DNA of 64,000 nucleotides from Actinocatenispora rupis. GTDB taxonomy: Bacteria > Actinomycetota > Actinomycetes > Mycobacteriales > Micromonosporaceae. The first letter of the stretch is position 1, and the number at the start of each line of letters is the position of its first letter. A program made the translations under genes and the position numbers. The stretch spans positions 62,001 through 126,000 of the forward strand of contig NZ_BOMB01000032.1 of assembly GCF_016861975.1 (NCBI RefSeq). The letters run 5' to 3'. Under the pieces are notes generated by a model. That model was not told the origin of the DNA. It saw only the letters and a list, made by a program, of their open reading frames with translations, and ran no database searches. Below, in pieces: positions 42,961-51,782 of this stretch.

Positions 42961-43450
42961 CGGCGCTGCTGCACAGGCTCGGCCGCTGGCTGCCGTGCGG
43001 GCGCTGCCGCGTGATGCTGCGGCGCGGTATGCGCGTGGCCCCGTGTGATGCGCGATCTGCGGCGAACCCGGTGCCGCGCGGCCGGTCCGTGTTGCCGTCC
43101 GCCGAAAGGGCCGTCACCACCGATCCGAGGCGCCCGCGGCGCTCCGCCGACGTGGGACCGGGCGAGTGGCCACGCGCTTTCGTCGAGTGGCGGCGCTGCG
43201 TTCCCGCTTCGGTGCGACGACAGCCACGCGTGGCCAAGGGAAATGCTGTTGTCTGCGTCGGCATGACGGATAGGTTGAACCCATGTTCGGACACGCACGC
43301 ATCACCGCACCGCCGCGCGCCTAGCGAGGCGGTGAACCGGCGCGCCGACCACGGGTCGACGCGCCGGCTGTGTGTGCGCAGATCCGTGCGTCTATCTCGG
43401 TGCCGCCTCGCTTCCGCGACCCATTACTTCGTCGCAGGAAGTGGACTTCG
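42961..43450. other. 490-base region without a gene
   Basis: No convincing coding frame on either strand. G+C is visibly lower in the right half (AAGGGAAATGCTGTTG around 43240, GGTTGAACCC around 43271), the likely promoter zone of the EamA gene. I see no repeats or RNA fold that I can name. Confidence 0.5.
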
Positions 43451-44533
43451 ATGTCACCTCTTCGCCCGTCGCGGCTCTGGCGCCATGGCACGGCCGGCCT
43501 GACTCGACTGACAGCCGCCGGGATGTTGTTCGGCACCGGTGGGATTCTTGCCCGGCTGCTCGGATCAACCGCGCACCTGCCCCCGCTCGCGGTCGCCTGC
43601 TATCGGCTGGTGGGCGGCGGCGCGCTGCTCCTCGCCGTACTCACCGTGACGAAGGCACGGTGGCCGCGAGGCTCCGATGCCTGGCGCCGCATCGTGGCGG
43701 TGTCGGCGTTGACCGCAACGTACCAGGCCTGCTACCACCTCTCGGCGGCGATCATTCCGGTGGGGCTGGCCACCCTGACCACGGTGGGCACCATCCCGGT
43801 ACTGGTGTCCATTGTGGAGCATGTCACCGGACGGCGTCGGCTGACCGGCTGCGTCCTCGCCTCCATCGGGCTCGCGTTCGTGGGCCTCGCCCTGATGTTC
43901 GGCGTTCCCCCCGTTGGCGTCTCGCTCCCGACCCTGCTCGTCGGTGTAGGTCTTGCCGCCTGTTCCGCGTTGGGCTTCGCCGTGGTCAACGTGATGATGT
44001 CGCGGCCCGTCCACGGGCTCACCGACCTTGCGGCGACAGGGATCACCTTCTCCCTGGGCGGGCTGCTGCTGGTACCGCTTGCGGCGGCTGCCGGCCGACT
44101 CGTCATGCAGCCCAGTCCCGGATCGGTCACGGCCGTTGCCGCACTGGCCACGATCCCCACAGCCGTCGCCTACCCGCTGTACTACGCGGGCCTCCGGCGT
44201 ACCAGCGCGACGACGGCCGCCATCCTCACGTTGCTGGAACCGTTGACAGGCTTGGCATTGAGCGTTGCCGTCCTCGGCGAGCGTCTCGGACCGACGACGG
44301 TTGCCGGGACCTGCCTGCTGTCGGTCGCGCTGGTACTCGCAGCGTCATCGTCATCCCGCGCCGGAACCCCAGCCCCCACTACGAACCACGATGCCCGCGT
44401 GGGCACCGCAGCGCGACGCCAGGCGACCGGTACCTCCGGCGCGTCGCGGCAGGTGCGGTCGTCGACCGTGCCGCGTCGAAGGTTGGTTCGGCGTCAGCGG
44501 GACTCGGCCACCGCGCAACCACCGCCACCATGA
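43451..44533 (+). CDS. EamA/RhaT-like (DMT superfamily) transporter
   Basis: A 360-residue drug/metabolite transporter with ten predicted helices in two five-helix EamA repeats; the second repeat ends with the typical LRRTSATTAAILTLLEPLTG and LGERLGPTTVAG. About 60 basic, disordered residues follow the last helix, which is unusual and may mean the natural stop was lost. Third codon positions have more A/T (ttg, gca, gtt) than neighbours, suggesting horizontal gain. Substrate unknown, efflux of amino acids or small metabolites likely. The ATG at 43451 fits the first helix. Confidence 0.85.
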   Translation: MSPLRPSRLWRHGTAGLTRLTAAGMLFGTGGILARLLGSTAHLPPLAVACYRLVGGGALLLAVLTVTKARWPRGSDAWRRIVAVSALTATYQACYHLSAAIIPVGLATLTTVGTIPVLVSIVEHVTGRRRLTGCVLASIGLAFVGLALMFGVPPVGVSLPTLLVGVGLAACSALGFAVVNVMMSRPVHGLTDLAATGITFSLGGLLLVPLAAAAGRLVMQPSPGSVTAVAALATIPTAVAYPLYYAGLRRTSATTAAILTLLEPLTGLALSVAVLGERLGPTTVAGTCLLSVALVLAASSSSRAGTPAPTTNHDARVGTAARRQATGTSGASRQVRSSTVPRRRLVRRQRDSATAQPPPP

Positions 44534-44700
44534 GCGGGGAAGCCGGCAAGGGCCCCGATCCCCGGCCCACGCCATGCCTCCGGCAGGCTGACACACACCG
44601 CACCTGTCAACGCGACGAATGCGATCGCGATGCCGCGTTTCGCACGGTATCGTCCTGTCGTTACGTGACAGCCTGTCCCCCTTGGTAGGGAGATGGATCC

Positions 44701-45219
44701 GTGCGGGCCTTCCTGACCTGTTCCGTCATCGCCGGTTACCACATGCTGCTCGGATGGCTGTTCGTCGAGGTACTGCGCGGGTGGGGATGGCTGACGCTGC
44801 CGTTCGTCGTCGGCTGCCTGGTCTACATCGTGGGGACAGCTCGTGTGCTGGACAGCGCGCTGGCCGGGTTGGCCCTCTTCGGCTGCGGGGTGGCGGGTTT
44901 CCTGGCCGGGTACGGCCTGGTCATGCTCGCCTCTGCGCACGGCACCGGCTACCAGGTCCTGGCGGGCGTACTGACCGCGGCGCTGGTGCTGGGCCTGTTC
45001 TTCGCGATGAAATGGTTCGAGCTGGTCGCGTACGGGAACGATCCCGATCTGGCCGGGTACCCGCTCTTCGCTTACCTGGCCGCCGAGGCCGGTGCCTTCG
45101 TCCGCGACGAACTCGTCGACCACTGGGCGTGGTGGCGGGCGGCCCTGATCCTGATCGGTGGACTGGCCCTGATCACGTACAACATCCGGCACGACAACGA
45201 CGACAGCGTCTTCCTCTAG
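44701..45219 (+). CDS. membrane protein of unknown function
   Basis: A 172-residue protein with about five transmembrane helices (FLTCSVIAGYHMLLGWLFVE, LTLPFVVGCLVYIVGTARVL, GLALFGCGVAGFLAGYGLVM, LAGVLTAALVLGLFFAMKWF, WRAALILIGGLALITYNI). No family recognised. GTG at 44701 follows TAGGGAGATGG. Its TAG stop overlaps the first bases of the 83-base inverted-repeat element, so the element supplies the stop and the original C-terminus may have differed. Confidence 0.65.
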   Translation: MRAFLTCSVIAGYHMLLGWLFVEVLRGWGWLTLPFVVGCLVYIVGTARVLDSALAGLALFGCGVAGFLAGYGLVMLASAHGTGYQVLAGVLTAALVLGLFFAMKWFELVAYGNDPDLAGYPLFAYLAAEAGAFVRDELVDHWAWWRAALILIGGLALITYNIRHDNDDSVFL

Positions 45220-45300
45220 GGTGTGTCTGCACAGGTTGCTGGCCGGCTGCGCCGCGCCCCTTCGCCGCCTCGCTCGACCGAACCTGTGCAGACACACCCT
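45218..45300. repeat. 83-base element with perfect 20-base inverted repeats (MITE-like or terminator)
   Basis: AGGGTGTGTCTGCACAGGTT (45218-45237) is repeated exactly in inverse at 45281-45300, around 43 bases. The arm sequence has the look of an insertion-sequence terminus. No clear target-site duplication is visible. It may be a miniature inverted-repeat transposable element that now serves as a terminator for the gene at 44701-45219, whose stop codon it overlaps. Confidence 0.65.
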
Positions 45301-45367
45301 GGGCACGGCCGTCGCCCGGGACGGGCCGGGCTAGTGGTGCGGGTCGCGATGTTAGGTTGTCGGTCGA

Positions 45368-45473
45368 GGTCATGAGCGCCAGCGCGAAGCCCCGGCTCGC
45401 TGGCCGGCAACCCTCCGTGTCGTGGGTGGGGTGCCCCGGGTGATGACCCGGCCCGGCACGCGGTGTGCCGGGC
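45368..45473 (+). promoter_or_regulatory. SAM-IV riboswitch
   Basis: The aptamer is closed by GGTCAT (45368-45373) with ATGACC (45443-45448). P2 is GCCAGCG/CGCTGGC, its loop holds GCCCCGG, followed by CCGGCAACCCTCC and GGTGGGGTGCCCCGGGTG, the signature text of SAM-IV aptamers of actinomycetes. Downstream is a 9-bp hairpin (45451-45473, GCCCGGCAC/GTGCCGGGC) just before the GGAGG at 45485-45489, the likely expression platform. It should turn off translation or transcription of the GNAT gene when S-adenosylmethionine is abundant. Confidence 0.88.
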
Positions 45474-45495
45474 AAGCCGCGAACGGAGGCCCACC

Positions 45496-46197
45496 GTGTC
45501 GACCGTCCCGTACCCGGATCCGTCCACCGGGCGCGCGACCCGCAGCGCCGATCCCTTGCCCCACAAGGAGAAGCCGACCGCCGACGCCCTGACCGCACCG
45601 GTACTGACGGGCGAGCTCGTCCGGCTCGAACCGCTGGATCGACGCCACGCGGCCGATCTGGCCGCCGCCGTCGAGCAGGACCGCGGCTCGTACTCGTACA
45701 CGTGGGTGCCGACGGCGGCCGAGATCGACGGGTACCTCGACGCGCAGCTCGCCCGCGCCGCGACCGGCAAGCTCGCGCCGTACGCGCAGGTGGCGACGGC
45801 GACCGGGCGCGCCGTCGGCGTCACCGCGTACTGGGATCCGCGGCCGTGGCCGGACGGCGGTGGCCTGTGCGCCGTCGAGGTCGGTTTCACCTGGCTGGCC
45901 GCGTCCGCGCAGGGCACCGGGCTGAACACGGAGGCCAAGATGCTGCTGTTCGGCAACGCGTTCGAGGAGTGGGGTGTGGCCCGGGTCGACCTGAAGACCG
46001 ACGCCCGCAACGCCCGTTCGCGCGCCGCGATCGAGAGCGTCGGCGCCCGCTTCGAGGGCGTACTCCGGAGCTGGTCGCGGTCCTGGGCGCCGGGCGAGCA
46101 GGGCCGACTGCGCGACTCGGCGATGTACTCGATCCTCGCCGAGGAGTGGCCGGACTGCCGGGCCGCGCTGGTGGCACGCCTCGCCCGCGTGCGCTGA
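45496..46197 (+). CDS. GNAT acetyltransferase under a SAM-IV riboswitch
   Basis: A 233-residue RimJ/RimL-type GNAT protein: [20 protein letters not shown] opens the fold, [20 protein letters not shown] carries the acetyl-CoA loop (Q-G-T-G), and [20 protein letters not shown] the conserved N-x-x-S helix. A 35-residue N-terminal extension is unusual. RimJ/RimL-like enzymes acetylate N-termini or amino acids. Being under a SAM riboswitch suggests a role in methionine or sulfur metabolism, for example acetylation of a homoserine- or methionine-like compound; this is inference. GTG at 45496 has GGAGG six bases upstream. Confidence 0.88.
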   Translation: MSTVPYPDPSTGRATRSADPLPHKEKPTADALTAPVLTGELVRLEPLDRRHAADLAAAVEQDRGSYSYTWVPTAAEIDGYLDAQLARAATGKLAPYAQVATATGRAVGVTAYWDPRPWPDGGGLCAVEVGFTWLAASAQGTGLNTEAKMLLFGNAFEEWGVARVDLKTDARNARSRAAIESVGARFEGVLRSWSRSWAPGEQGRLRDSAMYSILAEEWPDCRAALVARLARVR

Positions 46198-46199
46198 CG

Positions 46200-46607
46200 T
46201 CACCCGCGGCGGCGCGTCAGGTCGGCCCGCAGCCTGCCGATGCTCGACCGGCGACCCCAGGCGATGACCGCCGACAGGACGAGCATCAGCAGCGCCATCA
46301 CCGGGCTGGCGCCGGTCACCAGCTGGGTCACGGTCGCCCCGACGGTGAGCGCGACGAACGCCACGCCGGCGAGCCCGACCAGCCGCGGTACGAACAGGGC
46401 GACGGCGCCGGCGAGTTCCAGCGCGGCCACCAGGTACCGGAGCCAGTCGCCGCCGCCGATCGCGCGGAACGTGGCCACCACCTCGGGCGAGCCGCTGAGC
46501 TTGGCGGCCGCCGCGGCGGCGAACCCGACCGCGGCGACCACCTGCACCACCCACAGGGTGCGGTGCCAGGCGGGGCGCAGCGGTGCGGATGACGTGATCG
46601 GTTCCAT
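46200..46607 (-). CDS. DoxX-like membrane protein
   Basis: A 135-residue protein with four predicted helices in the DoxX pattern (AAAAKLSGSPEVVATFRAIG, YLVAALELAGAVALFVPRLV, GVAFVALTVGATVTQLV, MALLMLVLSAVIAW). Family members take part in membrane redox or organic solvent tolerance; the role here is unknown. ATG at 46607 follows GAGAGGA. It lies 34 bases downstream of the membrane protein gene at 46642-47376, so the two form an operon driven by the promoter at 47383-47411. Confidence 0.8.
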   Translation of the reverse strand: MEPITSSAPLRPAWHRTLWVVQVVAAVGFAAAAAAKLSGSPEVVATFRAIGGGDWLRYLVAALELAGAVALFVPRLVGLAGVAFVALTVGATVTQLVTGASPVMALLMLVLSAVIAWGRRSSIGRLRADLTRRRG

Positions 46608-46641
46608 GACGCGGTCCTCTCGTACGGAAGGTGCGGTGTCG

Positions 46642-47376
46642 TCAGGAAGTCGGAGCCGCGGGCGCGGACCGGACATGCCGGGGCCGTCCGACGATCAGCG
46701 GCGCCAGCCGCGGAGCCCGCCGTACGGCGCGGGTCACGTACGCGATGTTCCAGCCGCCGAGCCCGACCATCGTGACGACCGGCAGGACCGCGGTGAGCCC
46801 GACGGCGACGTCCACCGGCAGCAGGTACACGACGGCCGCGCGCAGCGCCGAGTCGGCGAGCAGCCCGACACCCCAGCCGTACGCGCTGCCGCGGAACACC
46901 CGCCGGGCGGCCGGATCCCCGTGGTACAGCCGGGTCAGGGTCGCGGCCGTGGCGGGCCGCCAGGTGCGCGCGGCCGACAGGGTCAGCGGCCGGCCGGCGG
47001 CGAGGCTGACCAGGAACGCGACGCCGACGGTCGCGGTGGCCGCGGAATCCTTCCACAGCAGGAATCTCGGGTCGCCGCCGACGAACGCGAGCGCGAGCCC
47101 GACGCCGAACACGGCGAGGGTGAGCGCGGCGAACGCGGTGATCCGGCGGGACACCAGCGCGACGACGGCGACCCGCAGCCCGGCGGCGACCGTACCGGCG
47201 AGCAGCGCGATCCAGTCGGACAGGCCGAGCAGGTGCAGCAGGTAGTACCCGCCGAGGGGGAGGCCGATGTCGGCGACCAGGCCGAGGATGCGGGTGGCGC
47301 GCCGGGTCTGCGCGTCGCCGCCGTGCGGGGCGGATGACCGGGTGGGGCACTCGGCAGGTCGCGTCGAGGGTTCCAT
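46642..47376 (-). CDS. VC0807-like membrane protein
   Basis: A 244-residue integral membrane protein with six or more helices: VADIGLPLGGYYLLHLLGLS, IALLAGTVAAGLRVAVVALV, and a conserved GGDPRFLLWKDSAATATVGV loop of the VC0807 family. No function is known for the family. The ATG at 47376 is six bases after a near-consensus -10, so the message should be leaderless. Co-transcribed with the DoxX-like gene and divergent from a TetR regulator that probably represses it. Confidence 0.7.
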   Translation of the reverse strand: MEPSTRPAECPTRSSAPHGGDAQTRRATRILGLVADIGLPLGGYYLLHLLGLSDWIALLAGTVAAGLRVAVVALVSRRITAFAALTLAVFGVGLALAFVGGDPRFLLWKDSAATATVGVAFLVSLAAGRPLTLSAARTWRPATAATLTRLYHGDPAARRVFRGSAYGWGVGLLADSALRAAVVYLLPVDVAVGLTAVLPVVTMVGLGGWNIAYVTRAVRRAPRLAPLIVGRPRHVRSAPAAPTS

Positions 47377-47382
47377 ATCGCT

Positions 47383-47411
47383 GTTATATACCGACGTTAT
47401 GGTACGGTCAA
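47383..47411 (-). promoter_or_regulatory. promoter of the VC0807-DoxX operon
   Basis: On the minus strand, TTGACC (47411-47406) and TATAAC (47388-47383) are separated by 17 bases; the start codon at 47376 follows after six. An imperfect TACC-N8-GGTA dyad lies in the spacer, a candidate site for the divergent TetR. Confidence 0.75.
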
Positions 47412-47414
47412 GCG

Positions 47415-48053
47415 GTGAGCCCCCGAGCTGCCGACCCGGCCGTGCGTACCGCCCTCATCGACGCGGCGGCGCGCATCCTCGCCACCGACGGACCCCGCGC
47501 GCTGAGCACCCGACGCCTCGCCGCCGAGGTCGGCGCCTCCACCATGGCCGTGTACACGCACTTCGGGAGCATGGACCAGGTGCGCCACGCGGTGCGTACC
47601 GAGGGCTTCGCCCGGCTGGACGCCGCGCTCGACCGCATCCCCCGCACCGACGACCCCGTCGCCGACCTCACCGCCGACGCCCTCGTCTACCTGGACGCCG
47701 GGCTCGCCGACCCGGAGATGTACCGGGCGATGTTCGTCGACCGGCCGCCACCCGCCGACACGGACCCCGGATCCGGGCTGTTCCAACGACTCGTCGCCTC
47801 CGTACGGCGGTGCATCGACGCGGGCCGGTTCGACGCCGCCGACGACCCGCTCCCCCTCGGCTGGGCCGCCGAGATCTGGACCATGCAGCACGGCATGGTC
47901 GTCCTGGCGCTCGGCGACGTGCTGCCCACCGACCAGATCCGGTTCCTGCTCGCGGACATGACCTACCGGCTGGCCGTCGGCTTCGGCGACGACCCGACCG
48001 CCGCACACCGGTCCGTACGGAAACGCCGGCGGCCCCGCCGTACGAAACGCTGA
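47415..48053 (+). CDS. TetR family regulator
   Basis: A 212-residue TetR regulator with a clear HTH (ALIDAAARILATDGPRALST, then LAAEVGASTMAVYTHFGSMD) and a C-terminal WHG-like domain (LGWAAEIWTMQHGMVVLALG). Very basic C-terminal tail. GTG at 47415. It is divergent from the VC0807-DoxX operon, 38 bases away, and most likely represses it; the ligand is unknown. Confidence 0.88.
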   Translation: MSPRAADPAVRTALIDAAARILATDGPRALSTRRLAAEVGASTMAVYTHFGSMDQVRHAVRTEGFARLDAALDRIPRTDDPVADLTADALVYLDAGLADPEMYRAMFVDRPPPADTDPGSGLFQRLVASVRRCIDAGRFDAADDPLPLGWAAEIWTMQHGMVVLALGDVLPTDQIRFLLADMTYRLAVGFGDDPTAAHRSVRKRRRPRRTKR

Positions 48054-48234
48054 CGACACCACGTACGGACGGCGGCGTGGCCCAGGGACCGCAACGGCGA
48101 GGTCCTGACGTTCCTCCGCGCCACCGACTTGCAGATCCCCCAAGGGAATCCCGATCCACACGGTGCCGCGCCCTTGGCTCCGTCGGGTACGAAAACCCCT
48201 ACCGCAGCAGGGCCCCGACGAATAGGTTCGCGGC

Positions 48235-49179
48235 ATGACCGACGGCGACTGGCGGGACGGCGGGTTCAGGCAGCGTCGGCCCTCCGCGGAGAGCCTCGCC
48301 TGGGTTGCGGCGTCGATGGGTCGCGGCAGTCGCGTCGTCGGCTATCGCCGGTTGACCGGTGGCGTCTGCTCCGCCGTGCATCGGGTGACCGTCGAGCGGC
48401 GTGGCGAGCGAACGTTCGTCGTACTGCGCCAGTACCCGGGCGGGCTTGGACTTCAGGAGACCGTGCAGAAGGAGATCGCCAACCTCGGCGTGGTGGCGGG
48501 AAGCGGGCTCCCGGTGCCGAGCGTACTGGCCGCGGACGCTGCCGGTGCCTCGACGGGCGGCGCGCCGTCGTTGCTGATGACCCGGCTGCCGGGGCACGTT
48601 CACCTCGATCCGGCGGATCCGCGGTCGTGGCTGACGAGGATCGCGGAGATGGCTGTGCTGCTGCATTCCCTCGATCTCCCCGCTCCGACGTTCAGGCCGT
48701 GGACGGATTCGTGGATCGCCCCTCTCGGCGGGTTTCGGGTGCCGGCAGGCGCACGGCGGCCGGCGGTGTGGACGGCGGCGTTCGAGGCCATGGCCGCGCC
48801 GCCGCCCGAGGACGCCGCCGTCTTTCTGCACTGCGATTTCCTGCCCGTCAACATGCTGTGGTCGCGCGGGAGGATCACCGGACTGACCGACTGGAACGGC
48901 ATCCATCGAGGCTCGCGCGCGATCGATGTCGGGCAGTGTCGGCGGTACCTGGCGGCGCTCCACTCGCCCGAGTGGTCGGAGCAGCTCCGGTCGCGCTACG
49001 AGTCCATCGCCGGAGTGACCCTCGATCCGTGGTGGGACCTGTACGCCCTGCTGCACCACGGCGACAGCCAGCCGAAGTGGATCCGTGGCCAGGTCGCCGG
49101 GCGCCGTGCCGTCGACACGACCGGCATGACGTCCCGGGTCGAGGTCGCCGTCGAGACCGCACTACGGCGCCTCGGATAA
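48235..49179 (+). CDS. aminoglycoside phosphotransferase (APH) family kinase
   Basis: A 314-residue APH/choline-kinase fold protein. The N-lobe has SRVVGYRRLTGGVCSAVHRV, the catalytic loop is HCDFLPVNMLW (H-x-D-x4-N, about residue 199) and the metal-binding motif DWN follows at about 219. Sufficient for phosphotransfer; the substrate may be an aminoglycoside, macrolide or cell metabolite such as homoserine. Many family members in antibiotic-producing genera have no resistance role. Codon third positions contain more A/T than nearby genes. Confidence 0.85.
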   Translation: MTDGDWRDGGFRQRRPSAESLAWVAASMGRGSRVVGYRRLTGGVCSAVHRVTVERRGERTFVVLRQYPGGLGLQETVQKEIANLGVVAGSGLPVPSVLAADAAGASTGGAPSLLMTRLPGHVHLDPADPRSWLTRIAEMAVLLHSLDLPAPTFRPWTDSWIAPLGGFRVPAGARRPAVWTAAFEAMAAPPPEDAAVFLHCDFLPVNMLWSRGRITGLTDWNGIHRGSRAIDVGQCRRYLAALHSPEWSEQLRSRYESIAGVTLDPWWDLYALLHHGDSQPKWIRGQVAGRRAVDTTGMTSRVEVAVETALRRLG

Positions 49180-49320
49180 CCGCTGGTTGCCCGTCCGCCC
49201 GTCGGACAGATCTGCACGACGACCGGTCCCACTCGCAGCCATCACCGGTGGGGGGCGAGACACCGCACTAGCGTTGGACCGGACGGCACCCGACGCGGCG
49301 CAGTGCCCCGGAGGTAGCCG

Positions 49321-50454
49321 ATGACGGCGAAGCTGACCGGTACCGGTGCGCCGCCCGGACGGGCCGCGTACCGGGGCAGGGCCATGACCTGGCTGTCGAC
49401 GGTGTTCGCGCGCAACACCTCGGCGGTCAACTGGGCGCGCGGCGTGATGTTCCTCGACATCGCGCTGGTGCCCCTGGTGGTCTTTGCCGCCATCGGGCAC
49501 GACGAGTACCTGCTCAGCGCGGTGTTCGGCGCTGTCTTCGTCGTCCTGATCGACCCGGGCGGCGCGATGCGGGGCCGTGTCGTACGGATGGCGGTCTTCG
49601 CGGTGATCGGCGCCGGACTGACCGCGCTCGCGTTCGGCCTCGCCGGGGTCGCGTGGGGCTGGCTGGTGCTGGCCGCCTTCGTCGTCGTCCTGCTCGGCGG
49701 ACTGGCGGCCGTACGCGGCATGCATGCGGTCGTCGCCGCGACGTTGCTGAATGTCTGGTTCATCGTCGCTCTCTCGCTTGCCGTCGAGATCCACCAACAG
49801 CCCCGGATCCACAACCACATCTGGGCACAGGTACTCGCCTGGGCCGGTGGCGCGGCGCTCTGGATCGCGGTGGCGGCGGTGTGGTGGCTGATCCGTGGGC
49901 GGCGGGACGCGCCGCAGCCGGTCGCGGAGATCCCCGGCGACACGTCACCCCGGAAGCTCACCCCTCCGGTACTCGTCTTCGCCGGCATCCGCGCCGTGGC
50001 CATCGCGGGCAGCGTGGCCCTGGCGTTCGGGCTGGGCCTGTCGCACGCCGACTGGCTGCCGATCGCGACGATGGTCGCGGTGAAGCCGACCCTGGCGCAG
50101 AGCACCCTGAACGCCACCCAGCGCGTCGTCGGCGCGGTACTCGGCGCCGTGGCCGCCGCGCTGCTCCTTCTGATCCCTGCCAACGAATCCGGTGCCAGGC
50201 TGCTGTCCATCAACCACGCGCTCGAAGTACTGGCGATCGTGCTGCTCGTGCACGCGGTGGCGATCCGCCTCTGGAACTACGCGTTCTACACCGCCACGGT
50301 CGCGGCCGCGGTCCTGATCCTGGAGGATCTCGTGCAGCCGTCCACCTACACGGCCGAAGGCGAACGGGTGCTCTGGACGCTGGTCGGCGCCGCGATCGGC
50401 GTACTCGTCATGCTCCTTGCCGGCCTGTTGACCAGACGTACCACCCGGTCCTGA
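49321..50454 (+). CDS. FUSC family membrane protein
   Basis: A 377-residue protein with two sets of about five helices and a cytoplasmic link (about 190-215), as in FUSC/aromatic acid exporter-like proteins. Conserved text includes LIDPGGAMRGRVVRMAVFAV in the first half and WLPIATMVAVKPTLAQSTLN (MVxKP-type motif) at the start of the second. Probable export of organic anions or fusaric-acid-like compounds, by homology only. ATG at 49321 has GGAGGT five bases upstream. Confidence 0.85.
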   Translation: MTAKLTGTGAPPGRAAYRGRAMTWLSTVFARNTSAVNWARGVMFLDIALVPLVVFAAIGHDEYLLSAVFGAVFVVLIDPGGAMRGRVVRMAVFAVIGAGLTALAFGLAGVAWGWLVLAAFVVVLLGGLAAVRGMHAVVAATLLNVWFIVALSLAVEIHQQPRIHNHIWAQVLAWAGGAALWIAVAAVWWLIRGRRDAPQPVAEIPGDTSPRKLTPPVLVFAGIRAVAIAGSVALAFGLGLSHADWLPIATMVAVKPTLAQSTLNATQRVVGAVLGAVAAALLLLIPANESGARLLSINHALEVLAIVLLVHAVAIRLWNYAFYTATVAAAVLILEDLVQPSTYTAEGERVLWTLVGAAIGVLVMLLAGLLTRRTTRS

Positions 50455-50609
50455 CCGCGGTGTCCTGTCGCCGGCGCCCGCGTACGGGCACCGCCAAGCG
50501 CCCGCATCCGCTGGGGCGGACGCCCCACGACGCCGCGGCCCGACCGACCGCGAACCGACTCCCCGGAGTACCGAAAGGGGCACGGAGGAGACGGCGACAG
50601 GAGGCCGGC

Positions 50610-50978
50610 TCAGGAGGCGACCGGCTCGATCTCCCCGGCAAAGACGATGAGCTGGTCGATGAGGCTCCGCCGCAGATGGACGACGTCGGTTCCCGACAGG
50701 CGGGTGCCGCCGTCCGGCGTGGTGAAGACCCACTGGTACCGGGCCCACTCGTCCGGCATGTCCACCGCTGAGGAGCGCACCATCGTGCCGGCCCGCCGCC
50801 GGAGGTCCAGCACGAACCGCTCGACCACCTCGAATCCTTCGCTGCGACCCAACGGCCCCCAGAAGACCACGTCCGAGGTGAGGGCCTGGGAGAGCAGCGC
50901 GGTCGCACGGCTGTCGTCCGAGGCGTTGAACGCGGAGATGAACCTGTCGATCGCGGAGCGTGCCGTCTCTTCGTGCAT
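50610..50978 (-). CDS. SnoaL/NTF2-like protein
   Basis: A 122-residue cone-shaped alpha+beta fold: ARSAIDRFISAFNASDDSRA, then LTSDVVFWGPLGRSEGFEVV and RLSGTDVVHLRRSLIDQLIV. Without a distinct active-site pattern it could be a polyketide cyclase-like enzyme, a ketosteroid isomerase relative or a ligand binder. Isolated gene, 155 bases downstream of FUSC on the opposite strand. Confidence 0.78.
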   Translation of the reverse strand: MHEETARSAIDRFISAFNASDDSRATALLSQALTSDVVFWGPLGRSEGFEVVERFVLDLRRRAGTMVRSSAVDMPDEWARYQWVFTTPDGGTRLSGTDVVHLRRSLIDQLIVFAGEIEPVAS

Positions 50979-51048
50979 GCTCCAGTAATACCAGCCGTGG
51001 CGCGTGCGCCCGTCCCGCGAGCCACCCTCCGATCATGCCGGTACGGCA

Positions 51049-51615
51049 CTAGCGGCGAGGTGGGGCGGCGCGGGCGCGCCGTTGCCGGCCGCGGGTGACG
51101 GCGCCGAGGATGATCCGGGCGCCGAGTCCGAGGATCACCAGATCGAGCAGCATCTGTACGGTGACGAGCAGCTGCGCCGTGTCCGTCTTCGCCGTGATGT
51201 CACCGAATCCGACGGTGGCGAACACGGTGACCGCGAAGTACAGGGCGTTGGTCCGGTTCAGTGGCTGGCTGAAGTTGCCCGCCGAGATCGCGGTGAGCAC
51301 CACGTACGTGCTGGCGAACATCAGCAGGAACAGCGGGACGCTGGTCGCCAGTGCCTCGACCGCCCGCAGTCCGGGGAAGCGCGCGGCGACGATCAGCCGT
51401 ACCTGGAGGGTCACCAGCGCGACCAGCAGCACCAGCCCCGCGACGAGCATGGCCACCGCGACCCACGCGGCGGACTGGGACAGCGGCAGCGCGTAGTAGA
51501 GGGCGACGAGCGCCGCGGTGGAGCCGAGCGCGCGTACCGCGGACCACGTGACCATGGTCCAGGACGGCCGTTCGTCCGGCCGGGCACCGGGCGATGGGTC
51601 CGCGCCGTCGGTCAT
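51049..51615 (-). CDS. two-helix-pore potassium channel
   Basis: A 188-residue membrane protein with two N-terminal helices (about 22-45 and 50-75) followed by a pore module: helix VPLFLLMFASTYVVLTAISA, re-entrant loop with the selectivity filter TVGFGD (134-139), and inner helix LLVTVQMLLDLVILGLGARI. The filter with Phe in place of Tyr is seen in bacterial K+ channels. No ligand-gating domain is present. Probably tetrameric. Confidence 0.9.
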   Translation of the reverse strand: MTDGADPSPGARPDERPSWTMVTWSAVRALGSTAALVALYYALPLSQSAAWVAVAMLVAGLVLLVALVTLQVRLIVAARFPGLRAVEALATSVPLFLLMFASTYVVLTAISAGNFSQPLNRTNALYFAVTVFATVGFGDITAKTDTAQLLVTVQMLLDLVILGLGARIILGAVTRGRQRRARAAPPRR

Positions 51616-51782
51616 AGGGAAATGCTAGTGAACCTTCGTCGCGTATTCCGGCGGTGCCGGGCCGGTGTCGCCGTCCGGCCGGTGCCAACGGAGCCGATCG
51701 GGCAGCGACCAATGCCGCAGTCGCGTAGCGCCGGCACAGAACGCGACACCCCGCGCAAAAACCGCCGCCGTCGCGTACGGGG

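Noticed and set aside
45451-45473. The GCCCGGCAC/GTGCCGGGC hairpin as a separate terminator of the upstream gene
   Set aside because: It follows directly on the SAM-IV aptamer and precedes the ribosome binding site of the GNAT gene, so it is better read as part of the riboswitch.
48235-49179. An aminoglycoside-resistance determinant
   Set aside because: The kinase fold is clear, but APH-like proteins have many substrates and there is no biosynthetic or resistance cluster around it, so a resistance call would be unsupported.
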